A DNA stretch of 64,000 bases from Pseudomonadota bacterium. Lineage in GTDB: Bacteria; Pseudomonadota; Alphaproteobacteria; Rhizobiales; Xanthobacteraceae. Position numbers and translations under genes: made by a program. Of the stretch, positions 7,144 to 15,089 are shown one piece after another. The DNA lies in assembly GCA_023422775.1 (NCBI GenBank), contig JAFAGM010000131.1:62001-126000 (forward strand), given 5' to 3'. The notes under the pieces are model-generated. The model saw only the letters and a program-made list of their open reading frames with translations, had not been told where the DNA came from and did not search any database. Position 1 is the first letter of the stretch. Each line of letters starts with the position of its first letter.

Positions 7144-9611
7144 TTCTTGAAGTCCGTCTGCTTGGAGATGGGATCGGTTGCATCCAGCGTCACCTTGTTG
7201 ATGAGCTGGCTGGCGTCGAACCAGGGCACGAAGACGACACCACGCGGCATCCGGTTGCGTCCCTTGGTATCGACGCGGGTTCGTATCTCGCCGCGCCGCG
7301 ACACCACCCGGACCTCGGCGCCCTGATTGATGCCCCTGGCATAAGCATCTTCAGCATGCATGAAGACCCTGGCGCCGGGGAACGCCTTGTAGAGTTCCGG
7401 CACGCGCATGGTCATGGAGCCGGAGTGCCAGTGCTCGAGCACGCGACCGGTGACGAGCCAGATGTCGTATTCCCTGTCGGGAGATTCCGCCGGCGGTTCA
7501 TAGGGAACGGCAATGATCCGCGCCCGCCCGTCCTTGTAACCGTAGAAATCGACGCCCTTGCCCGGCTTGACATAGGGATCGAGGCCTTCCCGATAGCGCC
7601 ACCTGGTTTCCTTGCCGTCGACCACGGGCCAGCGCATCCCACGCACCTCGTGAAGGGTGTCGAACGCCGCAAGATCGTGGCCATGACCCCGGCCGAATTC
7701 GGCGTATTCCTCGAACAGCCCCTTCTGCACATAGAATCCGAACGCCTTGGCTTCACGATTTTCGTACTCGGCGGGGATTTCGGCGGCTGCGAACTTGTCC
7801 ACCTTGCCGTTGCGGAACAATACGTCGAACAGCGTCTTGCCGCGGTAGTTGGGATTGTCGTTCAGTATCTGCGCCGGCCACACCTCGTCGGTGGTGAAGC
7901 GCTTCGAAAACTCCATCATCTGCCAAAGGTCGGAGCGCGCCTCTCCCGGAGCGTCGACAAGTTGCCGCCACACATGGGTGCGGCGCTCCGCGTTGCCGTA
8001 GGCGCCTTCCTTTTCGACCCACATCGCGGCGGGAAGAACGAGATCGGCGGACATCGCGGTGACGGTCGGATACGCGTCCGAGACGACGATGAAATTGTCC
8101 GGATTGCGGTAGCCGGGATAGGTCTCGCGCGAACTGTTCGGCGCGGCCTGCAGGTTGTTGTTCACCTGGATCCAGTAGAAGTTCAGCTTGCCGTCGTGAA
8201 GCATCCGGTCCTGCTCGACGGCATGGTAACCCGGCTTTTCCGGAATGATGCCGTGCGGAACGCGCCAGATTTCCTCGGCGTGCTTGCGGTGCTCCGGGTT
8301 GGTGACGACCATGTCGGCGGGCAAACGGTGCGCGAACGTGCCGACCTCGCGCGCCGTGCCGCAGGCGGATGGCTGGCCCGTCAGCGAGAACGGCGAATTG
8401 CCCGGCTCGGAGATCTTTCCCGTCAGCAAATGCAGATTGTAGAGCAACTGGTTGGCCCACACGCCGCGAACGTGCTGGTTGAAGCCCATCGTCCACAGTG
8501 ACATCACCTTGCGCTTCGGATCGGCATAGAGTTCGGCGAGTTCCTGCAGGAATCCGCGTTCGACGCCCGTGAGATCCGAGACCTTGTCGAGCGTGTAGCC
8601 CTTCACAAAGGCTGCATAGGCTTCGAAGTCGATCGGCTGCGTCGCGCCGGCGGTCGCCGCACCCTTGGCTTTGACTTCCAGCGGATGATCCGGGCGCAAA
8701 CCATAGCCAATGTCGACCGTGCCCTTCACGAACGTCGTGTGATTCCTGACGAAGTCCTGGTTGACCCGCCCGGTCGAGATGATGTGGTTGGCGATATAGT
8801 TCAGGATCGCCAGGTCCGTACCCGGCTTGAACACGATCGGGATATCGGCAAGGTCGGAGCTTCGGTGAGTGAACGTGGAAAGCACCGCCACCTTGACATG
8901 CGGGTGGCTCAATCGCCGGTCGGTCAGCCGCGTCCAGAGGATCGGGTGCATCTCGGCCATGTTCGAGCCCCACAGCACGAACGCGTCCGCGGCCTCGAAA
9001 TCGTCGTAGCAGCCCATCGGTTCGTCCATGCCGAAGGTGCGCATGAAGGCGACCGCCGCCGATGCCATGCAGTGGCGGGCATTCGGATCGAGGTTGTTGG
9101 ATCGAAAGCCGGCCCGCATCAGCTTGGTGGCGGCGTAGCCCTCATAGACGGTCCATTGTCCCGAGCCGAACATGCCGAGCGCGGTCGGCCCCTTGTCCTT
9201 CAGCACCGACTTGGCGCGCGCCGCCATCACGTCGAAGGCTTCGTCCCACGACACCGGCGTCAGTTCGCCGTCCTTTGCGAACACGCTGCCCTTCTTGCGC
9301 AGCAGCGGCGTGGTCAGGCGGTCGCCGCCGTACATGATCTTGGAGAGGAAGTACCCCTTGATGCAGTTCAGCCCGCGATTGACCTCGGCGAGCGTATCGC
9401 CGTGGGTGGCGACGACCTTGCCGCCCTTGACGCCGACCATGACCCCGCATCCGGTGCCGCAAAAGCGACACGGGGCCTTCGACCATTTGATCCCCAGCGT
9501 CCCGATGCCGCCTGCGACCGGTTGGGCCTTCGCAGGGAGAGTCATCCCGGCTGCCGCCGCGGCCACGGCGGCGGCCTGCGCCTTCAACAATTCTCGTCGC
9601 GAGAGTGACAT
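7116..9611 (-). CDS. napA: Periplasmic nitrate reductase, catalytic molybdopterin subunit NapA
   Basis: 831-aa catalytic subunit, normal length. A Tat signal starts MSLSRRELLKAQ. The [4Fe-4S] ligands are C48, C51, C55 and C83 (CRFCGTGC, then NCIKGYF). The molybdenum ligand is C181 in ARHCMASA, as in Nap/Fdh-type enzymes rather than the Asp of NarG. It reduces nitrate to nitrite in the periplasm with a Mo-bis-MGD cofactor. napD ends 4 bp upstream. All expected family blocks are present, so the enzyme looks functional. Confidence 0.97.
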   Translation of the reverse strand: MSLSRRELLKAQAAAVAAAAAGMTLPAKAQPVAGGIGTLGIKWSKAPCRFCGTGCGVMVGVKGGKVVATHGDTLAEVNRGLNCIKGYFLSKIMYGGDRLTTPLLRKKGSVFAKDGELTPVSWDEAFDVMAARAKSVLKDKGPTALGMFGSGQWTVYEGYAATKLMRAGFRSNNLDPNARHCMASAAVAFMRTFGMDEPMGCYDDFEAADAFVLWGSNMAEMHPILWTRLTDRRLSHPHVKVAVLSTFTHRSSDLADIPIVFKPGTDLAILNYIANHIISTGRVNQDFVRNHTTFVKGTVDIGYGLRPDHPLEVKAKGAATAGATQPIDFEAYAAFVKGYTLDKVSDLTGVERGFLQELAELYADPKRKVMSLWTMGFNQHVRGVWANQLLYNLHLLTGKISEPGNSPFSLTGQPSACGTAREVGTFAHRLPADMVVTNPEHRKHAEEIWRVPHGIIPEKPGYHAVEQDRMLHDGKLNFYWIQVNNNLQAAPNSSRETYPGYRNPDNFIVVSDAYPTVTAMSADLVLPAAMWVEKEGAYGNAERRTHVWRQLVDAPGEARSDLWQMMEFSKRFTTDEVWPAQILNDNPNYRGKTLFDVLFRNGKVDKFAAAEIPAEYENREAKAFGFYVQKGLFEEYAEFGRGHGHDLAAFDTLHEVRGMRWPVVDGKETRWRYREGLDPYVKPGKGVDFYGYKDGRARIIAVPYEPPAESPDREYDIWLVTGRVLEHWHSGSMTMRVPELYKAFPGARVFMHAEDAYARGINQGAEVRVVSRRGEIRTRVDTKGRNRMPRGVVFVPWFDASQLINKVTLDATDPISKQTDFKKCAVKIIPV

Positions 9612-9614
9612 GTT

Positions 9615-9878
9615 CTAGCCTCCGATATCGGCGAGCCGCTCGACCTGCTCGAACACCATGTTGGCAGACAGGACACCCTGCCAGCATGCGATCTCCGCGA
9701 GGCGGCTTCCAAGGATTCCGCTCTCGGCGGCTTCCATGACGATAACAATCTTCGAAGCATCGGCATGATGGACTTCGACGTCCGGTTGGGTCACGAGCGA
9801 GCGCAACACGTCATCCCGATGGTCGGGCAGCACCGACACCACCGCGCTCGAAATGTGAATGGTCGCTTCTTCCGTCAT
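9615..9878 (-). CDS. napD: NapA maturation chaperone NapD
   Basis: 87-aa cytoplasmic chaperone that binds the Tat signal of NapA and prevents premature export. The fold signature ISSAVVSVLPDHRDDV at the N-terminus and the KIVIVMEA strand match NapD. The ATG at 9878 overlaps the napF stop as ATGA. Reading further upstream in this frame gives only a shadow of napF, so that start was rejected. napA follows after 3 bp. Confidence 0.92.
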   Translation of the reverse strand: MTEEATIHISSAVVSVLPDHRDDVLRSLVTQPDVEVHHADASKIVIVMEAAESGILGSRLAEIACWQGVLSANMVFEQVERLADIGG

Positions 9879-10156
9879 GACGCGGCTCCGCTTTGCGCGG
9901 CACCCAGGGTGATGGCGTCGCCAGGGCACGCGCCGACGCATTCGCCGCATCCGGTGCAGGCGGCAGCATTGACGATGGCCTGGGGCGGCAATCCGATCCT
10001 GGGCCGGAAGCGAATGGCGATCTCTGGACAGACGTCGCCGCAGGAGCGGCACACGATGCCGGCTTCGGCGAGACAGCCCTCGCCGATCACCGCAATCGGT
10101 TTGGAGATGAACTGACCGCGGAACAGTGCCCGGCGCGAAGGTCCCTGGGTTTCCAT
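9875..10156 (-). CDS. napF: Short ferredoxin-type protein NapF
   Basis: 93-aa iron-sulfur protein. Two possible [4Fe-4S] sites are visible: C28, C36, C39, C43 (CRSCGDVCP) and C67, C70, C73, C77 (CTGCGECVGACP). These match the C-terminal half of ordinary NapF (~160 aa, more clusters). The N-terminal RRALFRGQF motif is present but joins almost directly to the third-cluster region, so the middle seems deleted. NapF is thought to help mature NapA in the cytoplasm. It overlaps napD by 4 nt and begins 7 bp after napE. Confidence 0.85.
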   Translation of the reverse strand: METQGPSRRALFRGQFISKPIAVIGEGCLAEAGIVCRSCGDVCPEIAIRFRPRIGLPPQAIVNAAACTGCGECVGACPGDAITLGAAQSGAAS

Positions 10157-10163
10157 GGCGATC

Positions 10164-10361
10164 TCAAGCCCCCGGAGGTCCGGGCGGCCCCAGGATCAAC
10201 TGGGACATCCAGATCAGGAAACCATACCCACCTACCACGCCCACCGCGACCACCGGCCAGATGAAGGCAGCAATGACCGCGAACACGATCAATTCCGCGC
10301 GTCGCCCGGCTTTGAGCGAACTCCCCGGCCGCGCTTCCCTTTCGTCCACTTTCTCGAGCAT
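10164..10361 (-). CDS. napE: Periplasmic nitrate reductase small membrane protein NapE
   Basis: 65-aa single-span membrane protein. The N-terminus is charged (MLEKVDEREARPGS), followed by a hydrophobic helix from about residue 23 to 50 ending in GGYGFLIWM, as in NapE. The ATG at 10361 has GAGG 5 nt upstream. A TTG seven codons earlier lacks support. NapE's role is unclear, though it is a standard first gene of nap operons. It is the first gene after the FixK-type promoter. Confidence 0.88.
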   Translation of the reverse strand: MLEKVDEREARPGSSLKAGRRAELIVFAVIAAFIWPVVAVGVVGGYGFLIWMSQLILGPPGPPGA

Positions 10362-10473
10362 GAACGCCTCACGCCCTCTCAATCATGTTGAGCCAGCCGC
10401 AGGTCATCACCTGCGCCAGGTTTTCGTCAGTTAATCATCGGATGAGCACACATCGGCGCGCCGGTGCGCCCTG

Positions 10474-10523
10474 TACAGGGTATAAGGATAGCTTGGATCG
10501 AGCTTGGTTTGATCTAGATCAAA
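10474..10523 (-). promoter_or_regulatory. FNR/FixK-type promoter of the nap operon
   Basis: A perfect palindrome TTTGATCTAGATCAAA at 10508-10523 contains the TTGA-N6-TCAA core of FNR/FixK sites. Read on the minus strand, TTATAC at 10480-10485 fits a -10 element, placing transcription start near 10474, 41-42 nt from the box centre. That is the classical class II activation distance. The leader to napE is then ~113 nt and begins inside a 12-bp palindrome CCCTGTACAGGG (10469-10480). Start site is inferred. Confidence 0.8.
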
Positions 10524-10530
10524 ACAAAGC

Positions 10531-11001
10531 TTACTGCAGCGAGATCCTGATCCCGCTCCGGTTGGCGGCAAATCCGAGGCCCACCTCCGCGCTTTGAAGC
10601 GTCATCATCACGCCTTTCCTGTTGGTCAGTTGCACCCCGCCAAAGCCACCAACAAGCGCACCGCCGGCTCCGACGGCATCATACGTGCCGGAGAAGTCCT
10701 TCAATTCGCGCAGCCCCGAAACGCGTCCCGTCAGTCGCATCGCAGAGGCACCGGCCGACAGGCCAACGCTCAAGCCGGAAACCCGGAACGGATAGTCGCG
10801 GCCGCGATAGGTCAGCACGCCATGACCGGCACCAGCCCCCAGAACGAGGCCGGCCTTGGCGAACGCGATGCTGACATAACCCGGCGCCTGTGCGTGCAAT
10901 GGCGTCGGCGTCCCGGCCGCGATGACCAGTATCAGCCAAGCCAGTCCAGCCGAATACCTCCTCGCCGCAGCGCCCCGGAACGCGTCAAGGACGCGATGCA
11001 T
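10531..11001 (-). CDS. Exported protein of unknown function, paralogue of the 15090-15533 gene
   Basis: 156-aa protein with an N-terminal signal (LAWLILVIAAGTPTPLHAQ). The mature part is rich in Gly, Val and Ala with alternating hydrophobic strands: GHGVLTYRGRDYPFRVSGLSVGLSAGAS, split by short turns, then GAGGALVGGFGGVQLTN. It shares the pattern G(H/Q)GVLT(Y/F)RG(R/K)xYPFxVSGxSVG with the protein at 15090-15533. The layout loosely recalls small beta-barrel envelope proteins such as DUF1134/EipA, but I cannot assign a family. Its ATG lies inside the end of the DUF2950 gene (17-bp overlap), so it is the last gene of that operon. Confidence 0.75.
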   Translation of the reverse strand: MHRVLDAFRGAAARRYSAGLAWLILVIAAGTPTPLHAQAPGYVSIAFAKAGLVLGAGAGHGVLTYRGRDYPFRVSGLSVGLSAGASAMRLTGRVSGLRELKDFSGTYDAVGAGGALVGGFGGVQLTNRKGVMMTLQSAEVGLGFAANRSGIRISLQ

Positions 11002-11905
11002 CGACCTTCTTCCAGGTCTGGTCGGGATTGAACCACGTCATCAGTCCCGCCTGTGACGCCGTGGTGCGGCCCAGGTCCTTCTGGTAGACGGTACCGGCAT
11101 GATTGACGAGGAATGTCATCACGCCTGAGTTGCCGTACTCCGCGGGATAGGCGAGCAACGCAAATCCTCCGATCATCTTGCCCTTGACGACGTAATCGAG
11201 CATTCCGCCCGGAGCATTCGGGCCCTGCCGCGTCAGAATGCGGTAGTAGTAGCCGTGGTACGGCGTGCGTCTTGTTCCCGCCTTGTATCCCTCTTCGGAG
11301 GCCTGGGCGACCAGTTCGCCAAGCGGGCTCGCATCCCCCTCCGACGCCGGCCAATAGAGGCCGTCTCTCTTGCCGGCGGAGCTGATGAAGCGCCGCGCAT
11401 AGACACCGGGTCCGGCGCCGGTACGATCTTTTTCGGCATATTCATTCTGCGCGTCGACATAGGCAAGGCTGGCCTGAATCGCGTCCAGTTCGTTGCGCCC
11501 GATGCGGCGGTACAGGACTTCGAGACGGCCGGCGGCGGTATCGAACTTCCAGTTGCCGGTGCCCTGACGGACCAGCGGAATCGGCAGCGGGAAGTCGTCG
11601 GTCCCCACCACCAGCGTAGCCTTGTCGCCGTCGACGGTCACATTGTGCTTGCTGTCATACGCTCCGACGAACCGTTCGCGGGCTTCACGGTCCGCCACGT
11701 CATCGCCGGAGAACATGATGTCCACACCATCCCGGCCAAGGACCCTGAACAGGTCTTTCGTGACTCCCGATTTGACGGCTGCGGCGAGCGCCGTGGCGGC
11801 CTCCTCCGGGGTCTTGAAGGCTTGCTGCGCGTGAACGGACGACAGCCCGAGCAGCAACGTTGTCACCGCGAAGAGAGCGGTCGCGTATTTGAGATGCTTC
11901 GTCAT
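10985..11905 (-). CDS. DUF2950 family exported protein
   Basis: 306-aa protein with a signal peptide (YATALFAVTTLLLGLSSVHAQ). The body matches the DUF2950 pattern: FKTPEEAATAL at the mature N-terminus, NWKFDTAAG, RRIGRNELDAI, YVDAQNEYA, and a C-terminal PYHGYYYRIL / FALLAYPAEYGNSGVMTF block. ATG 11905 is preferred, with GAGGA 7 nt upstream. A GTG at 11911 would overlap the DUF3300 stop as GTGA. DUF2950 genes are often found beside DUF3300 genes, as here; biochemical role unknown. Confidence 0.85.
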   Translation of the reverse strand: MTKHLKYATALFAVTTLLLGLSSVHAQQAFKTPEEAATALAAAVKSGVTKDLFRVLGRDGVDIMFSGDDVADREARERFVGAYDSKHNVTVDGDKATLVVGTDDFPLPIPLVRQGTGNWKFDTAAGRLEVLYRRIGRNELDAIQASLAYVDAQNEYAEKDRTGAGPGVYARRFISSAGKRDGLYWPASEGDASPLGELVAQASEEGYKAGTRRTPYHGYYYRILTRQGPNAPGGMLDYVVKGKMIGGFALLAYPAEYGNSGVMTFLVNHAGTVYQKDLGRTTASQAGLMTWFNPDQTWKKVDASRP

Positions 11906-11907
11906 CG

Positions 11908-13545
11908 TCACATCCTCGCACGTGCGGGGATCTGCGCGCCGGCGGCGAGCCAGTCCCTGTAGGTGAGGAACTTGAGCCCGAGCCGTTCGTAGTGGACCCG
12001 GAGATAGCCGTCGCCGCCGCGCGTCACGGCGCCCGGCATGACCGCCTGCACTTCCTGCGCCATGACCCCGACATAGGCCTTGTCGCTGCCGAGATAGCTG
12101 AAGCGGTAATAACCGAGGCCGTTGTTCAGGCGCCCAAGCAGCACGACGTCGTGCTTCAGCGCGATATCGGAGCGTCGTCCACCACCGCCGCCCCGGAAGC
12201 CACCGCCCCCACCACCACCACGGAAGCCACCGCCACCTCCGCGGCCAGCAAACGCTGCGCCGCCACCGCCACGGAAGCTACCGCCACCCATGCCGGCACG
12301 CGACACACCCGCGCTGGCGAAACTTGCCCGGCCACGTGCGGACTGAATATTGGCCGCCCTGCCCGACGATACATTCCTGATCGCCGTATCGCGCCCGCTT
12401 CTGTTGCCGGCGCCGGCAGCGCGGCCGCGGTCGGCGGTTCTCGCGCGGTCGCCGCCCTTGGCACGATCACCTGCCTTGGCGCGATCACCGGCCTTGGCGC
12501 GATCGCCAGCCCTGGCCCGGTCACCGCCTTTGGCGCGATCGCCAGCGCGGTCACCTGCCCCGGGCCGATCACCGGCGCGGTCGCCGGCACGATCGCCTGC
12601 ACCGGCGCGATCCCTTCCGGTGTCGAGCACCTTTTGGCCATCGCGGCCGCGGTAGTCCATCCGATCGGCGGCGCCGGCCCGCAGGTTGTTGTTGCCGAAT
12701 TTCTGCGCAACATTGGCGTTGCTATATCGGACGCCCTGACGGTGCGCCGGATTGTGCTGCCAGCTGTTACCGATGTTGGTGGTCCTGTTGTAGTGATTCA
12801 CATAAAGATTGCGGTTACCCCAGTTGAAGCCACCGCCCCAGTAGTTGCCCCAGCGCCCGATCGCCCAGGCGGTACCGAATGCGAGCCCTGCGGCAATCAC
12901 ACCGGCACCGATGTAGGAAGGATAGCCGAAGTAATACGGCGGATATTCCGCATAGGGCCACTCGCCATAAACCGTCACCGGATCGTAGTAGGGCACGTAG
13001 ACCGTATCGGGCTGCGCCTGCTCGATGACGATCACCTCCTTGTTCTCCTGGCGCTGAACGCTGACCTTCTGCTGCTTGTTGGTGACGAGCTTGTTGCGGG
13101 CCTGCGCCTTGGCACGCAGCCGCTGGATTGCGTCCATCACATCAGGCTGCTGCGCCAGCACGGCATCGCCGAGATCCTTGGTCCAGTCCACCTTGTCGCT
13201 CATCATCGCGAGGACATCGGGTGTAGCGGCCAGCGCCTTGACGCTTTCGTCCCACGCCTGTTTTTCGACCGCTGCCTTGAGCGCGTCGCCTTTCACATTC
13301 TTGTTGGCCTTCGCCCAGCGGTCGGCCTGCACCACCTCCAGCGGATAGGTCGAAGCCGCCAGGACGTTGGCGAGCAACTCGTCGGGGTACAGCGCGATCG
13401 GCGCGACCAGCGCGTCGAGTTGCTCGGGCTTCAGCAAGGTCTGCTCAGGTGCCGGCGGTTTGCCATCGGTCGCCTGCGCCGCCGCGGCCGCCGGAACGGC
13501 GAACGTAATGACTAATGCCAGCAGAAATTTCCCGCAACGCAACAT
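11908..13545 (-). CDS. DUF3300 protein fused to a peptidase S74-type intramolecular chaperone domain
   Basis: 545-aa exported protein. Order: signal peptide (1-25), DUF3300 domain (~30-270, with EQLDALVAPIALYPDELL and the repeated PPYYFGYPSY/WG motifs), a basic GDRA-rich repeat tract (~312-370), a Gly-rich stretch (~415-458), and a C-terminal S74 domain (459-545). The last has SDIALKHD, VGVMAQEVQAVMP and LRVHYERL, as in endosialidase/tail-fibre chaperone tails. Ser459 and Lys464 keep the S/+5K spacing of the self-cleaving dyad. The ATG at 13545 gives the signal peptide. It heads an operon with DUF2950, just downstream of a FixK-type box. Function unknown. Confidence 0.85.
   Translation of the reverse strand: MLRCGKFLLALVITFAVPAAAAAQATDGKPPAPEQTLLKPEQLDALVAPIALYPDELLANVLAASTYPLEVVQADRWAKANKNVKGDALKAAVEKQAWDESVKALAATPDVLAMMSDKVDWTKDLGDAVLAQQPDVMDAIQRLRAKAQARNKLVTNKQQKVSVQRQENKEVIVIEQAQPDTVYVPYYDPVTVYGEWPYAEYPPYYFGYPSYIGAGVIAAGLAFGTAWAIGRWGNYWGGGFNWGNRNLYVNHYNRTTNIGNSWQHNPAHRQGVRYSNANVAQKFGNNNLRAGAADRMDYRGRDGQKVLDTGRDRAGAGDRAGDRAGDRPGAGDRAGDRAKGGDRARAGDRAKAGDRAKAGDRAKGGDRARTADRGRAAGAGNRSGRDTAIRNVSSGRAANIQSARGRASFASAGVSRAGMGGGSFRGGGGAAFAGRGGGGGFRGGGGGGGFRGGGGGRRSDIALKHDVVLLGRLNNGLGYYRFSYLGSDKAYVGVMAQEVQAVMPGAVTRGGDGYLRVHYERLGLKFLTYRDWLAAGAQIPARARM
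12430..12612 (-). repeat. Imperfect short tandem repeat encoding (A/G)GDRA(K/R/G) units
   Basis: About ten imperfect 12-18-nt units inside the DUF3300 gene; on the plus strand they appear as recurring gcgatcaccggccttg-like words. They encode alternating GDRA/GDRAKA units, giving a basic, disordered linker between the DUF3300 domain and the Gly-rich/S74 part. Such tracts can change length by slippage. Confidence 0.85.
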
Positions 13546-13599
13546 GACATGTCTCCATTGCCCGATGGCAAAGCCAACGACCAAAACGGCGATGCACCT

Positions 13600-13613
13600 T
13601 TGATCAGGATCAA
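13600..13613 (-). promoter_or_regulatory. FNR/FixK-type box upstream of the DUF3300 operon
   Basis: TTGATCAGGATCAA, a TTGA-N6-TCAA site. Its centre is ~61 nt before the DUF3300 ATG, so a class II start would leave a leader of about 20 nt. It overlaps the stop codon of the upstream TAXI gene. No convincing -10 element is seen. Confidence 0.65.
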
Positions 13614-14986
13614 GGGTCCGAAGTTGACGTGACGGCGCGGGTCGATCGTGACGACTGCGCCTCATCGGGCGATCGCTCGCCGGGGCGCACGGCCAGCAAT
13701 ATCCGCCGATCGTGGACGAGGCTCTGAAGGCGGTGCGCGGCCACGTTCAGGGTTGTCACATCAAGCGCGTGCTCATCTCCGGTCGCGGCCTTCACGCGCT
13801 GCATCTGAAGCACCTTGTCGATATCGCGCTCGATCTCGGACAACTCCGTCTCGCCCTCGGCCGATCTGATGCGGCGTCCCAGGGCATAGAGCAGATCGAG
13901 CGCCTGCTCGCTCTTTCCGGGCTCGCCTTCGCGAAGAAACTTCCACGCTGCCGCCGCGACCGAAACCAGTCCGCCGAATAGCATCGGGACCAGGAAGATG
14001 ATGTTTCCCCATCGATCCAGGAAGCTCTCCTGCGTGCCGTTGTAGTAGGCCGCGGCCCCCGGATGGACCGGCAGGAAAGCATCCGAGTCGGTACTGGGTG
14101 CGGTTATCTGCGCGAGCATCGGCAATTCGCCGAGCAGATCCCTGCGCGCCTTCATCAGCGCTTCCGCCAACGCGCCGGCCACATCGTTGTCGAGGTGCTT
14201 GTTCGCAACCAGATAGAACGAAACCCTGAGCGTGGTCAGATCGTCGCTCGGGATGGGCGGCGAGCCCCGCAGCGTTCCCTTCGGAACATCGAAGCTTTCG
14301 TAGGCGCGCTGTTTCCCGGCGATGGCGCCGGCCGCATCAATGGGAATAAGGACCGGCGCGGTCTTCGGATTTTGCAGAAAGAAGCCACGCAGCATGCCCA
14401 GGTATTTTTCAACCAGCGGAACGACGATCAGAAGCGCACGCACTTCCCTGTTCTCGAGCGCGCGCCGGGTCTCCGCGGGCGCGAGGTTGCGGAACGTCAC
14501 GTTGGCGCGGCCAAGATCGTACTCCTCCGTCAGCGCGCTGACGACCAGCCGGTTCATCTCGCCTCCGACCACGCCGACGGTGAGACGCTTCAAGCCGGCG
14601 ACGTCGGCGATCGAGGAGCCCGGTGGCGCAACCAGCAATACCACGGCGTGTGCCAGGACGATGATGGCCTGCGCCTGCGAGAGGTCGCCGACATCGCCGC
14701 GCACGACGGCGAGATCGGTCTTGCTCGACGCGAACATCTCGGCCGCCTCAAGCGCGTTGGCGGTTTCCACCAGTTTGAGGCGCACCGGCGCATTCGCCGC
14801 AGTAAGCCGGCTTGCCAGCGCCGACATCAGTTTGGTGGCCTCGCCGTCCAGCGACCCGACCGCAATCGTCAGCGTCGTCGGCCGCGAATACCAGCGATAG
14901 CCAAACAGAGCTGCCCCAGTCACCAGCACGACAACGCCTGCGACAACGGCGATCCGAAGCCATGACGGTATTCTTATCGAATCCAT
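13610..14986 (-). CDS. Membrane-anchored TAXI family solute-binding protein
   Basis: 458-aa protein. Residues ~11-31 are a hydrophobic segment without a clear signal-peptidase site, followed by a TAXI-type periplasmic binding domain (LTIAVGSLDGEATKLMSALASR at ~35, TDLAVVRGDVGD, FFLQNPKTAPVLIPID, then PSDDLTTLRVSFYLVANKHLDND). A second membrane helix lies at ~328-348 (FLVPMLFGGLVSVAAAA), followed by a ~110-residue charged cytoplasmic tail with heptad-like helices. TAXI proteins normally deliver substrates to fused TRAP permeases, but none is adjacent. The double anchor and tail suggest a receptor or scaffold. It lies 103 bp downstream of the 15090-15533 gene. Confidence 0.8.
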   Translation of the reverse strand: MDSIRIPSWLRIAVVAGVVVLVTGAALFGYRWYSRPTTLTIAVGSLDGEATKLMSALASRLTAANAPVRLKLVETANALEAAEMFASSKTDLAVVRGDVGDLSQAQAIIVLAHAVVLLVAPPGSSIADVAGLKRLTVGVVGGEMNRLVVSALTEEYDLGRANVTFRNLAPAETRRALENREVRALLIVVPLVEKYLGMLRGFFLQNPKTAPVLIPIDAAGAIAGKQRAYESFDVPKGTLRGSPPIPSDDLTTLRVSFYLVANKHLDNDVAGALAEALMKARRDLLGELPMLAQITAPSTDSDAFLPVHPGAAAYYNGTQESFLDRWGNIIFLVPMLFGGLVSVAAAAWKFLREGEPGKSEQALDLLYALGRRIRSAEGETELSEIERDIDKVLQMQRVKAATGDEHALDVTTLNVAAHRLQSLVHDRRILLAVRPGERSPDEAQSSRSTRAVTSTSDP

Positions 14987-15089
14987 ACGGCCTCACTGTT
15001 CACGGCATTTGCCGGACAAGATCAGCTCGTGACTGCTCTGCATGCCTTTGGCAAGACGGGAGCCGCGCAAGGCGGCTCCCCGCCCGTGA

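Noticed and set aside
7356..9608. Long plus-strand frames opposite napA
   Set aside because: Arg/His-rich shadows of a textbook napA; no recognisable domains.
12430..12612. Possible CRISPR-like array
   Set aside because: Units are imperfect, 12-18 nt, without unique spacers, and stay in the DUF3300 reading frame; it is a coding repeat.
11992..13515. 507-codon open frame on the plus strand
   Set aside because: Antisense to the DUF3300 gene, low-complexity Ala/Ile/Gly translation and no ribosome site; the minus strand has clear domains.
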